Origin: Rhodanobacter_A agri
Lineage (GTDB): Bacteria; Pseudomonadota; Gammaproteobacteria; Xanthomonadales; Rhodanobacteraceae
Assembly (NCBI RefSeq): GCF_044904705.1
Contig: NZ_JADIKL010000002.1
Location: forward strand, 434,001 to 498,000
Direction: 5' to 3'
Length of the DNA: 64,000 bases
In this document: piece after piece, positions 7,517-16,755 of the stretch
Numbering within the stretch: the stretch's first letter is position 1
Layout: every line of letters starts with the position of its first letter
Position numbers and translations under genes: made by a program
Notes under the pieces: model-generated
Seen by the model: the letters and a program-made list of their open reading frames with translations, nothing else
Told to the model about the DNA's origin: nothing
Database searches by the model: none

Positions 7517-9292
7517 TCAGGGCGACTTGCAGTTGCAGTGCTTGTCGTCGGCGTAGGGCGACCTGCCGCCATCGGCGATGAAGCGGTCGATGCGCTCGTT
7601 CAACACCGGCAACGGCACCGAGCCGGTGGACAGCACCGCGTCATGAAAGGCGCGGATATCGAATGTCGGCCCCAGCGCTTTTTCAGCGCGCGCACGGTCC
7701 TCGCGGATGGCCATCTCACCCAGATAGTAGGACAGCGCCTGCGCCGGCCAGGCAATGTAGCGGTCCACCTCGGTCTCAATCTCGTGGTCGGCCAGCGCGG
7801 TGTTCGCGCGCAGGTAGTCCTGCGCCTGCTCGCGCGTCCAGTGCAGGTGGTGGATGCCGGTGTCCACCACCAGCCGCGCCGCGCGCCAGGCCTGGTAGCT
7901 CAGGTAGCCGAACTGCTCGTAAGGCGTGTGGTAGATGCCCATTTCCTGGCCGAGGTATTCGCAATACAGCGCCCAGCCTTCGCCGTAGGCGGAGATGTAC
8001 GCGTAACGACGGAAGTCCGGCAAGCCCTCCGTCTCGGCCGCCAGCGGCATCTGCAAGGCATGGCCGGGCGAGGACTCGTGCAGGGTCAGCGCGGGCAACG
8101 AATACAGCGGGCGCGAGGGCAGGTTGTAGGTGTTGACCAGGTAGATGCCCGGGCCGCCGCGGCCGCCGGTATAGACCGGCGCCAGGTCGGGCGGCACCGG
8201 TTCGATGGCGAAGCGGCGGCGGGGCAGGCGGCCGATGTAGTCGCCGATCTTGCCGTCCACTTCCTTGGCAATCCACGCCGCGTTCTTGAGCAACTCGTCC
8301 GGCGTCTTTGCATAGAAGCGCGGATCGGTGCGCAGGAAATACAGGAAGTCGGCGAAGCTGCCCTTGAAGCCGGCTTGCTGGATGGTGTCCAGCATCTGCT
8401 GGTGGATGATCGCCATCTGCGCCAGGCCGAGCTGGTGGATGGCGTCGGGGTTCATGTCCAGCGTGGTGTATTCACGGATCTGCGCCTGGTAGAAGGCCTT
8501 GCCTTCGGGCAGGTCCTCGGCGGCGATGCCGGTGCGTGCCTTGGGGATGTACTCGTCCTGCATGAAGCGGAGCAGCTTCGCGTAGGCGGGGATCACCGCA
8601 TCCCTGATCGCCGCCAGCGCCTCGGCGCGCAGCGTGGCCTGCTCGGCGGCGGGGATGGCCGTCGGCATGTGCCGGAACGGGGTGTAAAAGAGATTGTCTT
8701 CGCCGCTTGCGTCGATCACTTCGCTGATCGACTGCGTGCGGCCTCGCAGGACGATTTTCGGCTGGCTGAAACCGCGCGCCAGGCCCAGCCGCATGTTGTC
8801 GGTCTGCTCGCCGAAGTAGCGCGGGATGTCGCGCAGCTTGCCGATGTAGTCGCGGTATTCCTGCAGCGTGAGGTAGCTGGCGCGCGCGGTGAAGCCCAGG
8901 TCGCTCCAGAAGCCCGAGTCGCTGTTGAACGGCATTTCCCAGGTGTGGAAATGCTGGTCGGCCAGCAGGGTTTCGATCTGATTGCGGTAGACCGCGTAGT
9001 CGATCGCGTCTTCGCCGTGCAGCCCGGCCGGCTTGATGGTGTCGAGCTTCCCGAGCACTTCGGTCCAGTAGCGTTCGCGCACCGCCTGGGTAGCGGCGTC
9101 GACCTTGGGCAGATGGTCGGAAGGCGCGCCCTGGCTGTCCTCGTCGTCGAGGCCGCGGAACTGATCCTGGCGCCACGCCCATTCCTGCGTGTAGATCGCG
9201 CGGAAGCGGCTGGCGGCATCGTCGCCATACGCCTGCGCGGTAGTGGCGGCCAGGCAGACGGCGCATCCCAGGTTGGCGAACAGCTTGCTCAT
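7517..9292 (-). CDS. Exported DUF885 family putative metallopeptidase
   Basis: A 591-residue protein starting MSKLFANLGCAVCLAATTAQA, a cleavable signal peptide; longer upstream translation is arginine-rich and looks non-coding. The DUF885 domain fills the rest. The motif HESSPGH places candidate zinc ligands at H405, E406 and H411, and the downstream YGEGWALYCEYLG gives E438, together a gluzincin-like arrangement. Family members are uncharacterised or weakly linked to peptide hydrolysis. It lies 46 bp after the M24 peptidase in the hydroxyproline operon, which suggests it releases peptides in the periplasm that the cytoplasmic enzymes then use. Function is inferred from motif and context. Confidence 0.8.
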   Translation of the reverse strand: MSKLFANLGCAVCLAATTAQAYGDDAASRFRAIYTQEWAWRQDQFRGLDDEDSQGAPSDHLPKVDAATQAVRERYWTEVLGKLDTIKPAGLHGEDAIDYAVYRNQIETLLADQHFHTWEMPFNSDSGFWSDLGFTARASYLTLQEYRDYIGKLRDIPRYFGEQTDNMRLGLARGFSQPKIVLRGRTQSISEVIDASGEDNLFYTPFRHMPTAIPAAEQATLRAEALAAIRDAVIPAYAKLLRFMQDEYIPKARTGIAAEDLPEGKAFYQAQIREYTTLDMNPDAIHQLGLAQMAIIHQQMLDTIQQAGFKGSFADFLYFLRTDPRFYAKTPDELLKNAAWIAKEVDGKIGDYIGRLPRRRFAIEPVPPDLAPVYTGGRGGPGIYLVNTYNLPSRPLYSLPALTLHESSPGHALQMPLAAETEGLPDFRRYAYISAYGEGWALYCEYLGQEMGIYHTPYEQFGYLSYQAWRAARLVVDTGIHHLHWTREQAQDYLRANTALADHEIETEVDRYIAWPAQALSYYLGEMAIREDRARAEKALGPTFDIRAFHDAVLSTGSVPLPVLNERIDRFIADGGRSPYADDKHCNCKSP

Positions 9293-9338
9293 GAGCGGGC
9301 GTCTCCGGTGGCTGCGGCGCATGCGTCGTCGGCGGGCG

Positions 9339-10547
9339 TCAGGCGAACGGCTGGTCGATGGCGGGCGATGGTGGCGTGAACCAGGCGGCGCCGTCGTCGG
9401 TGACATGGAAGTGATCTTCCAGGCGCACGCCGAAGCGGTCGGGCAGCACGATCATCGGTTCGTCGCTGCAACACATGCCCGGCTGCAGTCCGGTGGCGTT
9501 GCCGCGCACCAGGTAAGGCGTCTCGTGGATGCTCAGGCCGCAGCCGTGCCCGGTACGGTGCGGGATGCCGGGCAGGCGGTAGTCGGGGCCGAGCCCGGCG
9601 CGCTCCACCACGGCGCGCGCGGCGGCATCCACCGTCGCGCACGGCACGCCGGGGCGCACCGCTTCGAACGCGGCGCGTTGCGCTGCGTGTTCGAGCGCCC
9701 AGATACGTTCCTGTTCCGCCGTCGGCTTGCCGAAGATGTAGGTGCGGGTGATGTCGGACTGATAGCCCTGCACGCTGCAACCGGTGTCGATCAGCACCAG
9801 CTCGTTCTCGGCCAGTCGCTGCTCGCCGGGAATGCCGTGCGGATAGGCCGTGGCGCGGCCGAATTGCACGATGCAGAAGGTCGAACCGTTGTCGGCGCCC
9901 AGCGCGCGGTGCGCGCCATCGATGAAGCGGGTCAGCTCGATGCTGCTGATGCCTTCGCGGACCAGCCCAGCGGCGAGGCGGTGCACCTGCAATGTCATCG
10001 CGGTGGCCTGCTGCATCAGAGCGAGTTCGGCCGGCGACTTGCACATGCGGCAGCCGTCGACGATGGCGCTGGCATCGACCACCGGCTTGCCGCCCAGCGC
10101 CGCGCGCAGGCGTTCGGCCACCACGCTGGGGGCGGCCGGGTCGAGCGCGAGGCTGCCGGCGCCGCGCTCGCGCAAGGCATCGGCGACCAGCGCCTGCGGA
10201 TCCTCGTGTTCTTCCCAGTAACGCAGGCTGGCCGGAATGCGCAGGACATGCGCCAACGAGCCGGCCTCGAATGCGGGACAGATCACCAGCGGCTCGCCGC
10301 GCGCGGTCAGCAGCAAGCCGAGCAGCCGCTCGCTGGCGCCCCAGCCGATCCCGCTGAAATAGCGCAGCGAGGCGCCGGCGGTGATCAGCAGCGCATCGAT
10401 GCGCTGTTCGCGCAGCAAGGTGCGGGCGCGTTCCAGCCGCTGTTCGTATTCGGCGGTGGCGATGGCCGCCGCCGGCGTCGGCCATGGTGCCAGCATGGCC
10501 TGCGCCTGGGCGGGTTCGAGGCCGCCGATCTGCCGGGCCGGCATCAT
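9339..10547 (-). CDS. M24 family metallopeptidase (Xaa-Pro dipeptidase-like)
   Basis: The start ATG (complement 10545-10547) overlaps the TGA of the upstream dehydrogenase as ATGA, giving a 402-residue protein. The pita-bread fold is shown by its metal ligands: IDTGCSVQGYQSD supplies two Asp, GHGCGLSIHE the His, CSDEPMI one Glu and VRLEDHFHV the second Glu. An N-terminal creatinase-like domain precedes this. Enzymes of this group cleave Xaa-Pro or Xaa-Hyp dipeptides. Its tight coupling to hydroxyproline catabolic genes suggests it frees hydroxyproline from dipeptides in the cytoplasm. Distinguishing prolidase from aminopeptidase P would need biochemical data. Confidence 0.88.
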   Translation of the reverse strand: MMPARQIGGLEPAQAQAMLAPWPTPAAAIATAEYEQRLERARTLLREQRIDALLITAGASLRYFSGIGWGASERLLGLLLTARGEPLVICPAFEAGSLAHVLRIPASLRYWEEHEDPQALVADALRERGAGSLALDPAAPSVVAERLRAALGGKPVVDASAIVDGCRMCKSPAELALMQQATAMTLQVHRLAAGLVREGISSIELTRFIDGAHRALGADNGSTFCIVQFGRATAYPHGIPGEQRLAENELVLIDTGCSVQGYQSDITRTYIFGKPTAEQERIWALEHAAQRAAFEAVRPGVPCATVDAAARAVVERAGLGPDYRLPGIPHRTGHGCGLSIHETPYLVRGNATGLQPGMCCSDEPMIVLPDRFGVRLEDHFHVTDDGAAWFTPPSPAIDQPFA

Positions 10548-12142
10548 GCGGCCGGCGTCCGGGCATCGACATCGTCGACGCACCAGTGGCCGTCGATCTG
10601 CCGTGCCACGCCGCCCGGGTTGCGGTCACGCAGCTCCGGCGGCAGCTGTCCGTCCGGCACATGGTCGTAGCAGTGCAGCGCGGTGAAGCGCTGGATCGCC
10701 GCCGGCAGGCCGACCGCGGTAAAGCCGGGGTGGCCGGTGCTGGGGTAGGGGCCACCGTGGTTCATCGCCGGGCTCACTGCCACGCCGGTGGGCATGCGGT
10801 TGCCGATCAACCGGCCCACGCGCGGACGCAGGGCGCCGGCGACGTGTGCCCAGGCGGCCGCGTCGCTGCCGTCGGCGGCGCTGTACAGCGTGCCGGTGAG
10901 GTTGCCTTCGAACGCGGCCGCCAAGGCGGCCATCTGCGCGACATCGTCGGCGCGCACCAGCAGGCCGACCGGGCCGAACGCCTCGGTCTGCAGCGCGTGC
11001 GGCGCGTGCAGGAATTGCGCGGCATCCACTTGCAGCAGGGTCGGTTGATAGCGATAGCCCGGTTCCGCGGCAGCGCCGCCGGCGAGCGTCGTGGCGCCGG
11101 CCTTGCGCAAGGTATCCACGCCGCGCTGCAGGTGATCCAGCACGCCGCGCGAAAACAGCACGCCTGGAGCGGCGGCGGCGAAGTGCGCGGCGGCGGCGGC
11201 GATGAAGGCATCGCCATCGGCGCCGCGCGGCACTACCACTACGCCGGGATTGGTGCAGAACTGGCCGCTGCCCATCGTGCAGGAACTGAAGAACTCCTGC
11301 GCCAGCGCGGCGCCGCGCTCGGCCAGTGCGCCGGGCAACAGGAACACCGGATTGACGCTGGACAGCTCCAGATAAGCTGGCACGCCGGCCGCGTCGGCGG
11401 CGGCCTTCAGCGCCAGGCCGGTGGAACGGCCGCCGGTGAACCCGATGGCGCCCAGGCGCGGATCGGCGGCCAGTTTCAGGCCCAGCGACGCGTCGAACCG
11501 GTAGAGCATCTGCACCGCTGCAGCGGGCAGGCCGGCCTCGCGCAGCGCGGCGTGGGCCAGCTGTGCCAGCCGCTCGCTGGTGGCCGGGTGCGAGGGATGC
11601 GCTTTCGCGATCACCGGATTGCGCGCCGCGATCGCCGAGGCGAAATCGCTGCCGGCGATCGCGTTGAAGGCGAACGGGAAGTTGTTCGGGCCGAACACCA
11701 GCACCGGCTTGTGCAGCGGGGCGCGATGGCTGCGCAGGCCCGCCGCTGTGTCGATCACCGGCTGCGTCCAGCTGAAGCTGCGCACGGCGCGCGCGGCCTG
11801 GCGCAGCTGGCCGCTGGTGCGCGGCAGCTCCACCTTGGCCAGCCGGGTTTCCGCGGGCAACGCGGTCTCCGCGTGGGCCAGCGCAACCAGTGCTTCGGCA
11901 TCGCGCTCGATGCCGTCGGCGTAGGCCTCGAGGAAGGCGGCGATTTGTTCCGGCGGCGTCTGCGCCAGTTCATCCGCCACCGCGGCCGCTGCAGCGATGG
12001 CGGCCTCCACGTCGGCCGCGCCATTGATCGGGAATTCCGCGCCGATGGCCTCGCCGGTGGTCGGGTCCTCGGCGCGGAAGGTAGCGGACAGTTCGCTGGC
12101 CGGCCGCCAGCCGCCAGCGATCAGCAGAGGTTGCGCGGCCAT
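10544..12142 (-). CDS. 2,5-dioxovalerate (alpha-ketoglutaric semialdehyde) dehydrogenase, NADP-type
   Basis: A 532-residue aldehyde dehydrogenase. It shows the substrate/cofactor region VLVFGPNNFPFAFN, the catalytic Glu in YLELSSVNPVF and the catalytic Cys in GSGQFCTNPG. These features and length match the KGSADH group that oxidises 2-oxoglutarate semialdehyde to 2-oxoglutarate, the last step of hydroxyproline breakdown (and of some pentose and glucarate pathways). It follows the deaminase gene by one base, so the hydroxyproline assignment is strong. A 4-bp overlap links it to the M24 peptidase downstream. Confidence 0.92.
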   Translation of the reverse strand: MAAQPLLIAGGWRPASELSATFRAEDPTTGEAIGAEFPINGAADVEAAIAAAAAVADELAQTPPEQIAAFLEAYADGIERDAEALVALAHAETALPAETRLAKVELPRTSGQLRQAARAVRSFSWTQPVIDTAAGLRSHRAPLHKPVLVFGPNNFPFAFNAIAGSDFASAIAARNPVIAKAHPSHPATSERLAQLAHAALREAGLPAAAVQMLYRFDASLGLKLAADPRLGAIGFTGGRSTGLALKAAADAAGVPAYLELSSVNPVFLLPGALAERGAALAQEFFSSCTMGSGQFCTNPGVVVVPRGADGDAFIAAAAAHFAAAAPGVLFSRGVLDHLQRGVDTLRKAGATTLAGGAAAEPGYRYQPTLLQVDAAQFLHAPHALQTEAFGPVGLLVRADDVAQMAALAAAFEGNLTGTLYSAADGSDAAAWAHVAGALRPRVGRLIGNRMPTGVAVSPAMNHGGPYPSTGHPGFTAVGLPAAIQRFTALHCYDHVPDGQLPPELRDRNPGGVARQIDGHWCVDDVDARTPAA

Positions 12143-12143
12143 C

Positions 12144-13049
12144 TCAGAGCGCCGGCGCGTGGGCGATGGCGTGGTCGATCACGCGCAGCGCGGCTTCGCG
12201 TTCGGCGCCATGCATGGCCAGACGCGGCGCGCGCACGCGCTCGCTGCCCAGGCCGACCTTTTCCTGCACCAGCTTGATCAGCTGGACGAACTTCGGCACG
12301 GTGTCCAGGCGCAGCAGCGGCAGGAACCAGGCATACAGTTCGGCGGCCGCATCGGCGCCGCCGTCGCGCGCCAGCTCGAACAGCTTCACCGACTCTTTCG
12401 GATAGGCGTTGACCAGGCCGGCGATCCAGCCGCGCGCGCCCATCGCCACGCCTTCGACGATCGCATCGTCCATGCCCACCAGCAGTTCGAGGCGGCTGCC
12501 CAGCAGTGCACGCAGCGCGGCGAAGCGGCGCACGTCGCCGGAGGATTCCTTCACCGCCTGCACGTTGGGGAACTCGCTTGCGAGCTCGGCGATCTGCTCG
12601 GGCGAGAAGTCCGTCTTGTAGGCGATCGGGTTGTTGTAGAGCATGCAGGGCAGATCGGTCGCCGCAATCACCGCGCGCAGGTGCGCGCCCATCTCGCGCC
12701 AGTCGGTGGAGTACACGTAGGGCGGCAACACCATCAGGCCGGAGGCGCCCAGCGCCTTGGCCTCGCGGGCGAGGCGCACGGCCTCGTCGGTAGACAGCGC
12801 GGCGATGCCGGGGATCACCGGCGCGCGACCATCGAGCGCTTTCACCAAGGTGCGGATGATCGCCAGCTTCTCGTCGAACGACAGCGTGGCCGCTTCGCCC
12901 AGCGAGCCCAGCGGCACGATGCCCTTGCAGCCGCTGTCGATCAGCGTGCGCGCGTGCGTGGCGAGGAAGTCGTGATCGACCTGGCCGTCGGCGGCGAAGG
13001 GGGTGGTGATGGCGGGAATCACGCCGTGCCAGATGGATGCGTTGCTCAT
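12144..13049 (-). CDS. DapA-family 1-pyrroline-4-hydroxy-2-carboxylate deaminase
   Basis: A 301-residue TIM-barrel protein of the dihydrodipicolinate synthase/N-acetylneuraminate lyase superfamily. The Schiff-base lysine is in VQAVKESSGDVRR, and the catalytic tyrosine in VLPPYVYSTDW. In hydroxyproline clusters this family member deaminates and dehydrates pyrroline-4-hydroxy-2-carboxylate to 2-oxoglutarate semialdehyde and ammonia. It sits between the dehydrogenase subunits and the semialdehyde dehydrogenase, exactly the pathway order. A true dihydrodipicolinate synthase for lysine synthesis is less likely in this context. Confidence 0.92.
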   Translation of the reverse strand: MSNASIWHGVIPAITTPFAADGQVDHDFLATHARTLIDSGCKGIVPLGSLGEAATLSFDEKLAIIRTLVKALDGRAPVIPGIAALSTDEAVRLAREAKALGASGLMVLPPYVYSTDWREMGAHLRAVIAATDLPCMLYNNPIAYKTDFSPEQIAELASEFPNVQAVKESSGDVRRFAALRALLGSRLELLVGMDDAIVEGVAMGARGWIAGLVNAYPKESVKLFELARDGGADAAAELYAWFLPLLRLDTVPKFVQLIKLVQEKVGLGSERVRAPRLAMHGAEREAALRVIDHAIAHAPAL

Positions 13050-13063
13050 GATCAGCTACCTCG

Positions 13064-14338
13064 TTATGCGTCGTCAGAAGAAAGGGTGGCAAGCCCGGCC
13101 AGCGTGGCCAGACGGGCGGGGAAAATCGGCGGGCGCGCGCCGCTGCGGGGAAAACGACCCAGTTCGGCCAGCGCCGTGCCGCAGATGCGGCCCTGGCAGG
13201 CGCCCATGCCGCAACGCGTGGCGAGCTTGGCGGCGCGGGCGTCGCCGAAGCTGGCGAGCGCACCGAGGCGGACGTCTTCGCAGCGGCAGATTGGGGTCTG
13301 GTCGTCGGCCAGCGTGTGCAGGCGCGGGTCCAGCGCGAAGTGCCGGGCAAGCAGCGCACCGAAGCGCCGTGCGCGGTCGCGCTGCGGCATCAAGCTGTTG
13401 GCAGACGCGATGTCGCCGGTCGCGACGTGGCCCGCCATCGCGCCTTCGATGCGCGCGACCGCCAGGCCGCCGATGCCGCAGGATTCGCCAGCGGCGTGGA
13501 TCTTGGCCACGCTGGTGCGCAGCAGGGCGTCGACCTGCACGTGCGGGTGGGTATCCGTGTCGTCGAGCGCGCAGCCGAGCAGCGATGCCAGTTCGGTATG
13601 GGGCACCAGCCCGTAACCCACGGCGAGCAGGTCGCAGGCGATGTGCTGCACGCCGCCGGGCGTTTCGATCTCCACGCCGCGCACGGCGTCGTCGCCAACG
13701 GCCTTGCGCACGAAGGAACCGAAGCGATACGGCACGCCGGCGAGGCGCAGGCGCAGACCGGCGGCCTGCCAGGCGCGAGCGGGCCATTGGCGCAGCTGCC
13801 ACGCGAAGGAACGGACTGCATCGGCGGAGGCTTGCTCGAAAATACCGAGCACCTGCGCACCGTGTTTGCGCAAGGTATCGGCTGCCGCCAGCAGCAGCGG
13901 TCCGCTACCGGCGATGACGACGCGCTTGCCGGCCACCGGCCAGCCCTGCTTGGCGAGGGCTTGCAGGCCGCCGGCACCGGTCACGCCGGGCAGCGTCCAG
14001 CCGGGGAAAGGCAGCAGCAGTTCGCGCGCGCCGGTGGCGAGCACCAGCGCACCGTACGACAGCAGCCGGGAGTCTTGCGACGTTTCCACGCGCAGCGCCG
14101 ACGACTCCACGGCGACCACGCTATGGCGCGCCAGCAGTTCGACGCCTTGCAGAGTGTCGATGGCCTGGCGCGCCGCGCGCACTGCCGGCAGGCGCACGTC
14201 GTGCCGCCAGACCTGTCCTCCGGCACGCGGTTGTGCGTCGAGCAGGCCTACGCGCGCGCCATGCGATGCGGCAGCCTGTGCCGCTGCCAGGCCGGCCGGG
14301 CCTGCGCCTGCCACGAGGACGTCGTAATGCTCACGCAT
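13064..14338 (-). CDS. D-hydroxyproline dehydrogenase, FAD/NAD-binding large subunit
   Basis: A 424-residue flavoprotein beginning MREHYDVLVAGAGPAGLAAA, an FAD-binding Rossmann motif, with a second dinucleotide site (VVIAGSGPLLLAAADTL) near residue 140. The C-terminal tail has CRCEDV and CGMGACQGRICG, cysteines of a BFD-like iron-sulfur domain. This is the HcnB/OoxA-like subunit of multi-subunit amino-acid dehydrogenases that pass electrons to the respiratory chain. It overlaps the small 2Fe-2S gene upstream by 8 bp. With that protein and the DadA-like subunit it should oxidise cis-4-hydroxy-D-proline. Confidence 0.88.
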   Translation of the reverse strand: MREHYDVLVAGAGPAGLAAAQAAASHGARVGLLDAQPRAGGQVWRHDVRLPAVRAARQAIDTLQGVELLARHSVVAVESSALRVETSQDSRLLSYGALVLATGARELLLPFPGWTLPGVTGAGGLQALAKQGWPVAGKRVVIAGSGPLLLAAADTLRKHGAQVLGIFEQASADAVRSFAWQLRQWPARAWQAAGLRLRLAGVPYRFGSFVRKAVGDDAVRGVEIETPGGVQHIACDLLAVGYGLVPHTELASLLGCALDDTDTHPHVQVDALLRTSVAKIHAAGESCGIGGLAVARIEGAMAGHVATGDIASANSLMPQRDRARRFGALLARHFALDPRLHTLADDQTPICRCEDVRLGALASFGDARAAKLATRCGMGACQGRICGTALAELGRFPRSGARPPIFPARLATLAGLATLSSDDA

Positions 14339-14576
14339 CGGTGACCACCTGCATGCCTTCGCTGACCGGCGTCATGCATGCGCGCACATGGGTCACGCCA
14401 TCCACCTGCACGCGGCATTCAAAACATACTCCCATGCCGCACAGCGGCGCGCGCGGCGCGCCGTCCACCGAGCGGCGGAAATGCAGCGTGACATGCGCCA
14501 CCGCGGCCGCGACGCTGGCGCCGGCGGGCACTTCCACCGGTTGACCGTTCACGACCAGCCGCACGAGGCCGCTCAT
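14331..14576 (-). CDS. D-hydroxyproline dehydrogenase, (2Fe-2S)-binding small subunit
   Basis: An 81-residue protein, too short to stand out on its own, beginning MSGLVRLVVNGQPVEVPAG. It has the plant-type ferredoxin cysteine pattern PLCGMGVCFECRVQVDG plus a later Cys in HVRACMTP. This is the HcnA/OoxC-like small subunit that carries electrons between the two flavoprotein subunits. The start overlaps the stop of the upstream oxidoreductase as ATGA, so the two are translationally coupled. Confidence 0.9.
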   Translation of the reverse strand: MSGLVRLVVNGQPVEVPAGASVAAAVAHVTLHFRRSVDGAPRAPLCGMGVCFECRVQVDGVTHVRACMTPVSEGMQVVTDA

Positions 14577-15685
14577 GCGGCCATCCTCTGCGGCGCATAA
14601 GGCGTGGGATCGATGGCGGGCTGGCGGCCCTGGATCAGGTCGATCATCAGTTTCGCGCTGCCCAGCGCCGTGGTGACGCCCAGGCCTTCGTGGCCGGCGG
14701 CCACCCACTGATCGACGGCGCCGGGTACGGCGCCGAGGTACGGGCGCCCATCTGGCGTGGTGGGGCGGAAACCGGTCCAGACGCGCAGCGCCTGCAGTTC
14801 GCGCAGACGCGGCACAAAGGCGAAGCTGCGTTCGAGCATGCGCTGGACCATCGATGGCGAAACGCCAGCGTCGTTCGCATGGAATTCGCGCGAGGAGCCG
14901 ATCAGGATCTGCCCCGTCGGCCGTGGCTGCACGTTGAACGCCACGCTGCTGTCGGCATCGCCGTGGGCGCTGTCGGCGTAGCCCAGTTCCAGCAGCTGGT
15001 GGCGGATGAGGCCGGGATAGCGGTCGGTGATGACGAGGTGCCCTTTGCGCGCGCGCATCGGCAGCATCGGCAGCAGGGCAGGCAGCGCGCAGCCCGTGGC
15101 CACCAGCACCGGGCCGCACAGGCGCGTGCCGTCGTCGAGCAGCGCGCCGCTGCGCTGCAGGGATTGCACGCGGCGGCCCGCATGGAGCCGGGCACCGCGC
15201 GATTGCGCGCGCTGCACCAGATGGTTGGCGACGCGCGGCGGATACACCACCGCCTCGCGCGACACCAGCATGCCGCCCGCCAGCCCCGGCACCAGCGCGG
15301 GTTCCAGTTCGTATAGCGCCTTGGCGTCGACCGGTCGGGCATCGATGCCGGCTGCGCCGAGGCGTGCGATGCGTTGGCCGGCGGCGGCGAGTTCGCCATC
15401 GTTGCGCGCCACCCACAAGGTGCCGCAGCGGCTGAACTCGGCTTCCGCCAGGTCGGCGAACGCTTCCCACAAGCGCAGCGAGTAATGGGCCAGCGCGAGT
15501 TCGGCCGGATCGTCGTCCATCGCGACGAGATGGCCCATAGCCGCCGCCGTGGCGCCGCCGCCGATCGGGCCCGGCTCCACGATGGCCACCCGCATGCCGT
15601 CCGCGCTGGCGGCATCGGCGCAGCTGGCGCCGACGATGCCGGCGCCGACAACGATCAGGTCGAACGTGGCGGCGCTGCCATTCAT
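14573..15685 (-). CDS. D-hydroxyproline dehydrogenase, DadA-like FAD subunit
   Basis: A 370-residue FAD-dependent oxidoreductase of the D-amino acid dehydrogenase fold, starting MNGSAATFDLIVVGAGIVGA. The C-terminal part has TGFRPTTPDGRPYLGAV and the FAD-binding GHEGLGVTTALGSAK, typical of HcnC/glycine-oxidase-like proteins. The chosen start overlaps the epimerase stop as ATGA; reading further upstream enters antisense-like arginine-rich sequence. It probably holds the active site for oxidation of cis-4-hydroxy-D-proline to pyrroline-4-hydroxy-2-carboxylate. Confidence 0.9.
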   Translation of the reverse strand: MNGSAATFDLIVVGAGIVGASCADAASADGMRVAIVEPGPIGGGATAAAMGHLVAMDDDPAELALAHYSLRLWEAFADLAEAEFSRCGTLWVARNDGELAAAGQRIARLGAAGIDARPVDAKALYELEPALVPGLAGGMLVSREAVVYPPRVANHLVQRAQSRGARLHAGRRVQSLQRSGALLDDGTRLCGPVLVATGCALPALLPMLPMRARKGHLVITDRYPGLIRHQLLELGYADSAHGDADSSVAFNVQPRPTGQILIGSSREFHANDAGVSPSMVQRMLERSFAFVPRLRELQALRVWTGFRPTTPDGRPYLGAVPGAVDQWVAAGHEGLGVTTALGSAKLMIDLIQGRQPAIDPTPYAPQRMAA

Positions 15686-16623
15686 TCCGCGCCGCTGCCC
15701 CAGGTGAAGGCGTCTGCTTCGTCGAACAGCAGCGTGCTGCGCGCCACCACGAAGGCGGTGCCGGTGATCTGCGGTCGCACACCGCGTTCGCCATGCGTGT
15801 AGCGGCCTTCGAACACGCTGCCGAGGATGCTTTCCTGTTTCCAGGTTTCGCCCGGCGCGAGCTTGCCGTCGGCGGCCAGGCAGGCCAGCTTGGCGCTGGT
15901 GCCGGTGCCACAGGGCGAGCGGTCGTAGGCGAGGCCGGGGCACAGCACGAAGTTCCGGCCATCCAGGCCGTCGACCGGCGATCCGGTGTTGACCTCGATG
16001 TGATCGATCTCGCCGCCTTCCGCGCCGGTGATGCCGTTTGCTTCGAGCGCGTGGCGGATCGCCTCGGTATAGGTGGTGAGCGCGCGCTGGTGCCGGATCT
16101 CCAGCGGCAGCGGCGTGTCGTGGGTGATGAAGAACCAGTTGCCGCCCCAGGCGATGTCGCCGGTGACGCGACCGTAATCCGGCACGTCGACGCTGACGCC
16201 CGTGGCGTGGCGATAGCTTTCCACGTTGTCGATGGTGACGCGGCCGTCTTCGTGCAGTTCCGCGCCGACGGTGCCCACCGGTGTATCGATGCGATGCCTG
16301 CCGGGGCCGATGCGGCCCAGGTGCTGCAACGTGCGCACCACGCCGATGGTGCCGTGGCCGCACATGCCGAGGTAGCTGACGTTGTTGAAGAAGATCACCC
16401 CGGTACAGGCGTCCGCGCTTTGCGGCGGCACCAGCAGGGCGCCGACCACGGTGCTGGATCCGCGCGGTTCGCAGGCGATCGCGCTGCGCCAGCGGTCGTA
16501 CCGTTCGCGGAAGCGCTGGCGCTGCTCCGGCAGCGTACCGGGGCCGAGGTCCGGGAATCCGCCGATGACGACACGGGTGGGTTCGCCGCCGGTATGCGAG
16601 TCGATCACGTCTATCGTAGTCAT
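15682..16623 (-). CDS. 4-hydroxyproline 2-epimerase
   Basis: A 313-residue protein of the proline racemase family. Both catalytic cysteines are present: C88 in MCGHGT and C238 in SPCGTGTSA. The Cys/Cys pair identifies an epimerase or racemase and excludes the dehydratase branch, where one Cys is Thr. It converts trans-4-hydroxy-L-proline to cis-4-hydroxy-D-proline, the entry step of the pathway. As the first gene of the nine-gene run it lies next to the operon promoter and is divergent from the PAS-AraC regulator. P. aeruginosa calls the equivalent lhpA. Confidence 0.95.
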   Translation of the reverse strand: MTTIDVIDSHTGGEPTRVVIGGFPDLGPGTLPEQRQRFRERYDRWRSAIACEPRGSSTVVGALLVPPQSADACTGVIFFNNVSYLGMCGHGTIGVVRTLQHLGRIGPGRHRIDTPVGTVGAELHEDGRVTIDNVESYRHATGVSVDVPDYGRVTGDIAWGGNWFFITHDTPLPLEIRHQRALTTYTEAIRHALEANGITGAEGGEIDHIEVNTGSPVDGLDGRNFVLCPGLAYDRSPCGTGTSAKLACLAADGKLAPGETWKQESILGSVFEGRYTHGERGVRPQITGTAFVVARSTLLFDEADAFTWGSGAE

Positions 16624-16657
16624 GCGTCTATGCTCGCCCTGTCGCGTCCGGACGTCT

Positions 16658-16676
16658 ATGGACAGTTGTGGTCCAT
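16658..16676. promoter_or_regulatory. Candidate operator upstream of the hydroxyproline operon
   Basis: The 132-bp gap between the epimerase and AraC genes contains the dyad ATGGAC-N7-GTCCAT, 35 bp upstream of the epimerase start. It is the clearest symmetry in the gap and a possible site for the divergent regulator. AraC proteins more often bind direct repeats, so another regulator is possible. Confidence 0.35.
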
Positions 16677-16755
16677 GGATGCGGAAATCTGCATACTCCA
16701 GTGGCTAGCTGGAGCCGGCCACGTCGCCCTCCCTTGCCGCTGCCGGAGCTGCGCG

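Noticed and set aside
12144..13049. Dihydrodipicolinate synthase of lysine synthesis
   Set aside because: Its place among hydroxyproline genes and the missing lysine-pathway neighbours favour the pyrroline-hydroxycarboxylate deaminase.
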